From contig JACCUF010000374.1 in assembly GCA_013811975.1 (NCBI GenBank), positions 1 to 10,330 on the forward strand: a stretch of 10,330 bases of DNA. The letters are read 5' to 3'. Source of the DNA: Geodermatophilaceae bacterium (lineage in GTDB: Bacteria > Actinomycetota > Actinomycetes > Mycobacteriales > Geodermatophilaceae). The position numbers and the translations under genes are program-made. Positions 6,500 to 10,330 of the stretch are shown here, one piece after another. The stretch's first letter is position 1; every line of letters begins with the position of its first letter. Below the pieces are notes generated by a model. The model was given only the letters and a program-made list of their open reading frames with translations, made no database searches and had not been told where the DNA came from.

Positions 6500-7183
6500 G
6501 TGAACGACTTGATCGACACTACCGAGATGTACCTGCGCACGATCTTCGAGCTCGAAGAGGAAGGAGTGACCCCGCTGCGGGCCCGCATAGCGGAACGACT
6601 GCATCAGAGTGGGCCGACGGTGAGCCAGACCGTTGCCCGGATGGAGCGCGACGGTCTCGTCTCCGTCGAAGGCGATCGCCATCTCGAACTCAGCGAAACG
6701 GGGCGCAAGCTCGCCACCCAGGTCATGCGAAAGCACCGGCTGGCCGAACGTCTGCTCATCGATGTGATCGGCCTGGACTGGGAGGACGTGCACATCGAGG
6801 CCTGTCGCTGGGAGCACGTCATGAGCGAGGCGGTCGAGCGGCGCTTGGTGGCCCTGCTCGACAACCCGACCACCTGCCCGCACGGCAGCCCGATCCCAGG
6901 TCTGGACGAATTGGGCTGGCCGGGGCCGGTCGGCTCGGCGCGTGGGATCACCGAACTCGTCCTGCTCTCCGACGCTGCCACCGATGCCGGGATGACCGTC
7001 ACCGTCGAGCGGATCAGCGAGCAGATCCAACCCGACGCCGAGCTGATGCATCAGCTGACCAACGCCCACGTCCGGCCCGGCAACACCGTTGTCGTGACGC
7101 GCAGCACCGACGGCGTCGACGTAGACGGCCATCGCCTGCCCCGGCTGGCCGCAGATCACATCTTCGTGAGCATGCCCGACTGA
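6500..7183 (+). CDS. ideR: Iron-dependent transcriptional repressor, IdeR/DtxR family
   Basis: A 227-residue metal-sensing repressor of iron uptake and activator of iron storage in relatives. With the GTG start, the metal ligands fall at exactly the M. tuberculosis IdeR positions: M10, C102, E105, H106 (primary site) and H79, E83, H98 (ancillary site). The third-domain pair E174/Q177 corresponds to IdeR E172/Q175. The DNA-binding helix-turn-helix (LRARIAERLHQSGPTVSQTV, 26-45) is almost the same as in M. tuberculosis, so it should recognise the same TTAGGTTAGGCTAACCTAA-type box. The dimerisation domain spans about 75-140 and the SH3-like domain about 150-225. Preferred start is 6500 because of a well-placed AAGGAG and family length (230 aa). 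The S9 peptidase gene follows after 19 bp and is likely cotranscribed. I saw no complete IdeR box anywhere in the window, so the gene does not appear to be self-regulated through a standard site here. Confidence 0.95.
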   Translation: MNDLIDTTEMYLRTIFELEEEGVTPLRARIAERLHQSGPTVSQTVARMERDGLVSVEGDRHLELSETGRKLATQVMRKHRLAERLLIDVIGLDWEDVHIEACRWEHVMSEAVERRLVALLDNPTTCPHGSPIPGLDELGWPGPVGSARGITELVLLSDAATDAGMTVTVERISEQIQPDAELMHQLTNAHVRPGNTVVVTRSTDGVDVDGHRLPRLAADHIFVSMPD

Positions 7184-7202
7184 TCGAGGAGTTCACCGAT
7201 CC

Positions 7203-9329
7203 ATGACCGACAACGCTGCAGGGCATGCCCACCCGTTCGCCGAACTGTCTGACTACAACGCCATCCCGCGCCTTGGCGGACTGGCCCTGTCCCCGGACGG
7301 AACGCGGCTGGTCACCTCGGTCGCGACACTGAACCCGGAGAAGACCAAGTGGCAGACCGCGCTCTGGGAGATCGATCCCGACGGGAAGGACCTCGCGCGA
7401 CGGTTGACCCGCAGCGCACCCGGGGAGTCTGCACCGGTATTCGCGGCCACCGGCGATCTGCTTTTCAGGTCCGAGCGAGCAGATCCCGATGCCGTGAAAG
7501 ACGAAGAGGAGCCCAAAGCCGGACTGTGGTTGCTCCCTGCTCGAGGTGGAGAAGCCCGGTTGGTGTTGTCCCGGCCAGGGGGCGTTTCTGCAGTCGCAGT
7601 CGCCCGTGACTCAACCGCGATCACCGTGGTGGCAGCCATGAATCCCGGCGCGATGGACGCGAAGTCCGACGGGGAACGAAGCAAGGCCCGCAAGGATGCC
7701 GGCGTCACCGCGCTGTTGCACGAGGACTACCCGGTCCGCTTCTGGGATCACGACCTCGGCCCGGCATGGCCACACGTTCTCTACCTACCTGAGATCCCCT
7801 TGGACGGGCCGGCGCGTGACCCCGTGACCGAGGCGGAGGAGGACACACCCGATCAGATCACAGCTGCCTCGGCCGGTGACCCATCCGAAGGCAGGGTCGA
7901 GGTTCGCGACCTGACGCCCGATGCCGGCATCACGAGCCTTGGCGGCGACGACCTCGCGTTATCGCCGGACGGGACCCGAATCGCACGCACCGTCGAGGTG
8001 GCAGGCGCCTCTGCGGCGCACCGCCGCTCCCGGATCGAGCTCGTCGACACCGCCACGGGTGAGTCCCGTGTGCTCGCCGAGGGCGACGACTACAACTTCG
8101 GCGAACCCGCGTTCTCCCCGGATGGTGGCTTCCTGGTCTGTTATCGCGAGGCACACAGCACCTACGACGAACCGCCGGACCAGACCCTGTGGCTGCTCGA
8201 CCTGGCCACCGACACCGGCCGCGAACTCACCCCGGATCTCGACCTCTGGCCCGGATCGCCGACGTGGACGCCGGACGGCAGTGGTGTCTACTTCACCGCA
8301 ACCGAGCGCGGCCACCACCCGATCTTCCGGGTCGAGGTGGGCTCCGGCGCGGTGACGCGGCTCACCTCCAGCGGCTACTATTCCGAACTCCAGGTGGCTG
8401 CCGATGGGCTTGCCGTCTATGCGTTGCGGGCGGCGTACGACTCACCATCTCGACCGGTCCGGCTGGACCCGGCCGCTCCAGACCAGGACCCCGTCTATCT
8501 CCCCAGCCCGGGCACGATCGAGCGGCTGCCCGGCACCCTGCAGCGGATCCAGGCCACTACCGAGGACGGCGCGAGCATCCCGTCGTGGTTGGTCCTGCCC
8601 GACGGCGCCAGCGCAGACGCACCCGCGCCGCTATTGCTCTGGATCCACGGCGGACCCCTGATGAGCTGGAACGCCTGGTCCTGGCGTTGGTGCCCGTGGC
8701 TGATGGCCGCCCGCGGCTACGCCGTACTGCTGCCCGACCCTGCACTGTCGGACGGGTACGGGCAGGACTTCGTTCGGCGTGGCTGGGGCCAGTGGGGTGG
8801 TACGCCCTTCACCGACCTGATGGCAGCCACCGATGCCGCTCTCGAACGCGCCGACATCGACCACACCCGCACCGGGGCGATGGGCGGATCCTTCGGCGGC
8901 TATATGGCCAACTGGATCGCCACCCACACCGACCGGTTCGACGCGATTGTCACCCACGCCTCGCTGTGGCACCTGGACGGGTTTTCCGGGGCCACCGACG
9001 CTTCGTACTACTGGGAGAAGGAGTTCGGCGATCCGCTCAAGCACCCGGAGCGCTACGACGCCAACTCGCCGCACAAGTTCGCCGACGACATCAGCACGCC
9101 GATGCTGGTCATCCACGGGGACAAGGACTATCGCGTCCCGATCGGGGAAGGACTGCGTCTGTGGTACGACCTGCGTAAACGCGGGGTCGAGTCGAAGTTT
9201 CTCTACTTCCCCGACGAGAACCACTGGGTGCTCACCCCGGGGAACGCGGCGGTCTGGTACGAGACGGTCTTCGCCTTCCTCGCCCAGCACGTCCTGGGCG
9301 AGCGATGGGAGCGTCCCGATCTCCTCTAG
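7203..9329 (+). CDS. S9 family (prolyl oligopeptidase/acylaminoacyl-peptidase-like) serine peptidase
   Basis: A 708-residue, probably cytoplasmic peptidase of family S9; no signal peptide is seen. Residues about 25-440 form a beta-propeller with recurring PDG motifs (LALSPDGTRL at 27-36, LALSPDG at 251, AFSPDG at 303, WTPDG at 355) that gates access to the active site. The C-terminal alpha/beta hydrolase domain carries the oxyanion-region motif HGGP (482-485), the nucleophile S563 in GGSFGGYM, the acid D642 in HGDKDYRVP and the base H674 in DENHW, so the triad is complete. The likely role is hydrolysis of short peptides or release of acylated N-terminal residues; the substrate cannot be read from sequence. 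GAGGAG (7186-7191) lies 11 bases before the ATG, and the 19-bp gap from ideR suggests an operon. Its end converges on the DUF4192 gene with a 52-bp gap. Confidence 0.93.
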   Translation: MTDNAAGHAHPFAELSDYNAIPRLGGLALSPDGTRLVTSVATLNPEKTKWQTALWEIDPDGKDLARRLTRSAPGESAPVFAATGDLLFRSERADPDAVKDEEEPKAGLWLLPARGGEARLVLSRPGGVSAVAVARDSTAITVVAAMNPGAMDAKSDGERSKARKDAGVTALLHEDYPVRFWDHDLGPAWPHVLYLPEIPLDGPARDPVTEAEEDTPDQITAASAGDPSEGRVEVRDLTPDAGITSLGGDDLALSPDGTRIARTVEVAGASAAHRRSRIELVDTATGESRVLAEGDDYNFGEPAFSPDGGFLVCYREAHSTYDEPPDQTLWLLDLATDTGRELTPDLDLWPGSPTWTPDGSGVYFTATERGHHPIFRVEVGSGAVTRLTSSGYYSELQVAADGLAVYALRAAYDSPSRPVRLDPAAPDQDPVYLPSPGTIERLPGTLQRIQATTEDGASIPSWLVLPDGASADAPAPLLLWIHGGPLMSWNAWSWRWCPWLMAARGYAVLLPDPALSDGYGQDFVRRGWGQWGGTPFTDLMAATDAALERADIDHTRTGAMGGSFGGYMANWIATHTDRFDAIVTHASLWHLDGFSGATDASYYWEKEFGDPLKHPERYDANSPHKFADDISTPMLVIHGDKDYRVPIGEGLRLWYDLRKRGVESKFLYFPDENHWVLTPGNAAVWYETVFAFLAQHVLGERWERPDLL

Positions 9330-9381
9330 GTGACCAGCCGGCGGGAGCGGAGGGCAGCCACCTGGCTCGATAGACCGATCA

Positions 9382-10329
9382 TCAGCCGGCTTCCGCGGCC
9401 GGGTAGGCGAGCATCTCCCGGACCGTGCCGGGCGGCAGTGCGTGGTCGAGCGCCGTGCGGACAAGTTGGGCCAGCGAGTAGCCGGGCTCGCTGGCCAGCG
9501 CCCGGTCCAGCGCCACATTGGCCATCGCGCCGTCGCCGCGCGCCCAGGAACTCAGGGCCAGCAACGTCGCCGGTGCTGCGTCCAACGGTGACGGCACTCG
9601 ACGGAGGAGGTCGATCCACAACGACTCTGCCGCCGAAGCCGTTTCCTGTAGGCAGTGCGTGGCCACCCGGTCGCGCAGTTGACGGTCGATCAGCGCGACG
9701 GCGATGCGAGCGACATCCCGGTGCCTGAGGGAGCTTGCGGTCCCGGCCGCCAACGTCTGCACCCGACGGTCGATGAGGTCCTCGATGCCTTCTCGGTAGG
9801 CCTCGGAAGTGCCCGTACCGGACGCCTCGGCCATCTCTGCGCAGACATGGTCCAGGGCTCGTTCGGTTGCGGCGAGTGCCGCCGGATCAGGTGCGATCAG
9901 CGAATCCAGCTCGGCGCGGCTGTCCCGCACCACGGAACCCGAGTAGGCCGCATATGCGGCGAGTTCGCCGGACGCGGCAGGGACCGGGGTCCCCTCGGCG
10001 GGACAGCACTGTGGGTCCGAGCAGAGATAGGACCGCCATCGGTCGGCTCGGACCAGGACGATGTCGTTGACCTCGATCCCGCACTCGAACAATGCCTCGC
10101 CGAGGTTCGCGACCAGGTCCACAAAGGGGGTCAGTCCATTCTGGTCCGGGCACTCGGTCATCACCATCGCAAGACATTCCGAGGCACCGTCACGCAGCAG
10201 TGCCTCGGCCAGCGGCTCGAGCTCCTCGACCGAAGGGGCCCACTCAGGTCCGTCAGGGGGTAGGTCGGTGCGCATAGTGATGCCGAGCCGGGACCGGGGA
10301 CCGCGCAGCCCCACCAGGACCAGCGACTG
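9382..10329 (-). CDS. DUF4192 domain protein, 5' end cut by the window edge
   Basis: The frame is open from the right edge (first visible codons Q S L V L V G L R G P) to a TGA at 9382-9384, giving 315 visible residues. An internal GTG at 10314 could be mistaken for the start, but codons upstream continue in the family's usual pattern (SLVLVGLRGPRSRLG), so the gene begins outside the window. The diagnostic motif is RWRSYLCSDPQCCPAEGTPV (DNA about 9985-10041), with a CxxxxCC cysteine cluster. The C-terminal helical part (LLALSSWARGDGAMANVALD and after) looks like the tetratricopeptide-like tail of the family. Members are common in actinobacteria and have no established function. The gene converges on the S9 peptidase gene. 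Confidence 0.9.
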   Translation of the reverse strand, partial: QSLVLVGLRGPRSRLGITMRTDLPPDGPEWAPSVEELEPLAEALLRDGASECLAMVMTECPDQNGLTPFVDLVANLGEALFECGIEVNDIVLVRADRWRSYLCSDPQCCPAEGTPVPAASGELAAYAAYSGSVVRDSRAELDSLIAPDPAALAATERALDHVCAEMAEASGTGTSEAYREGIEDLIDRRVQTLAAGTASSLRHRDVARIAVALIDRQLRDRVATHCLQETASAAESLWIDLLRRVPSPLDAAPATLLALSSWARGDGAMANVALDRALASEPGYSLAQLVRTALDHALPPGTVREMLAYPAAEAG

Positions 10330-10330
10330 T

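Noticed and set aside
6209..7159. 316-codon open frame on the minus strand across ideR
   Set aside because: It is antisense to ideR, whose residues match the family in detail; no domain or Shine-Dalgarno supports the antisense frame.
8189..9178. 329-codon plus-strand frame inside the S9 peptidase gene
   Set aside because: It is a shifted reading of the peptidase catalytic domain. The main frame contains all motifs and this one is Arg/Pro-rich with no domain.
9326..9365. CTAGGTG ... CACCTGG inverted repeat between the peptidase and DUF4192 genes as a shared terminator
   Set aside because: The loop is long (26 nt), one pair is a wobble, and no T-run lies on either side; it is too weak to call.
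8631..9518. 295-codon minus-strand frame across the end of the peptidase gene
   Set aside because: It is antisense to the catalytic region and overlaps the DUF4192 gene; composition is that of a shadow frame.

Overview
The window is high-GC DNA with dense, tightly packed genes and looks like a chromosomal core region of an actinomycete (Actinomycetota). The strongest evidence is a SigB-type group 2 sigma factor, an IdeR-type DtxR repressor, a DUF4192 protein and a TIGR03252-like HhH-GPD protein, families typical of that phylum. No tRNA, rRNA, CRISPR array, insertion sequence or phage gene was seen. I cannot name the genus.

Layout from left to right. A partial HhH-GPD DNA-repair-type gene runs off the left edge on the minus strand. 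It diverges from sigB (plus strand) across a 212-bp control region that holds a promoter-like pair of the ECF sigma (SigE/SigH/SigR) type. sigB ends tail to tail with, and overlaps by 8 bp, a long minus-strand gene for a GNAT acetyltransferase fused to an NDP-forming acyl-CoA-synthetase-like region. That gene is the second cistron of a minus-strand pair led by acuC, a class I-type lysine deacetylase; the two are 9 bp apart. Across a 194-bp divergent gap, the plus strand carries a lipoprotein with a beta-lactamase/DD-peptidase-like fold, then ideR, then (19 bp later) an S9 family serine peptidase. A DUF4192 gene converges from the right edge and is cut by it.

How the genes may work together. 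acuC and the GNAT fusion form a plausible 'eraser plus writer' pair for reversible lysine acetylation, recalling Bacillus acuABC and enteric Pat. The fusion protein lacks both the usual phosphohistidine site and the ATP-binding lobe of the ATP-grasp domain, so it is unlikely to make acyl-CoA and may use that region as a metabolite sensor. sigB and ideR are direct neighbours in Mycobacterium tuberculosis, and sigB is next to dtxR in Corynebacterium glutamicum. Here they keep the same orientation but are separated by about 4.9 kb holding the acetylation pair and the lipoprotein. The window thus combines a stress sigma factor, iron-dependent regulation and protein acetylation. This is mostly a conserved housekeeping/stress neighbourhood; I found no clear sign of a wholly new system. 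The degenerate synthetase fusion and the control regions of sigB, acuC and ideR are the most rewarding places to look.
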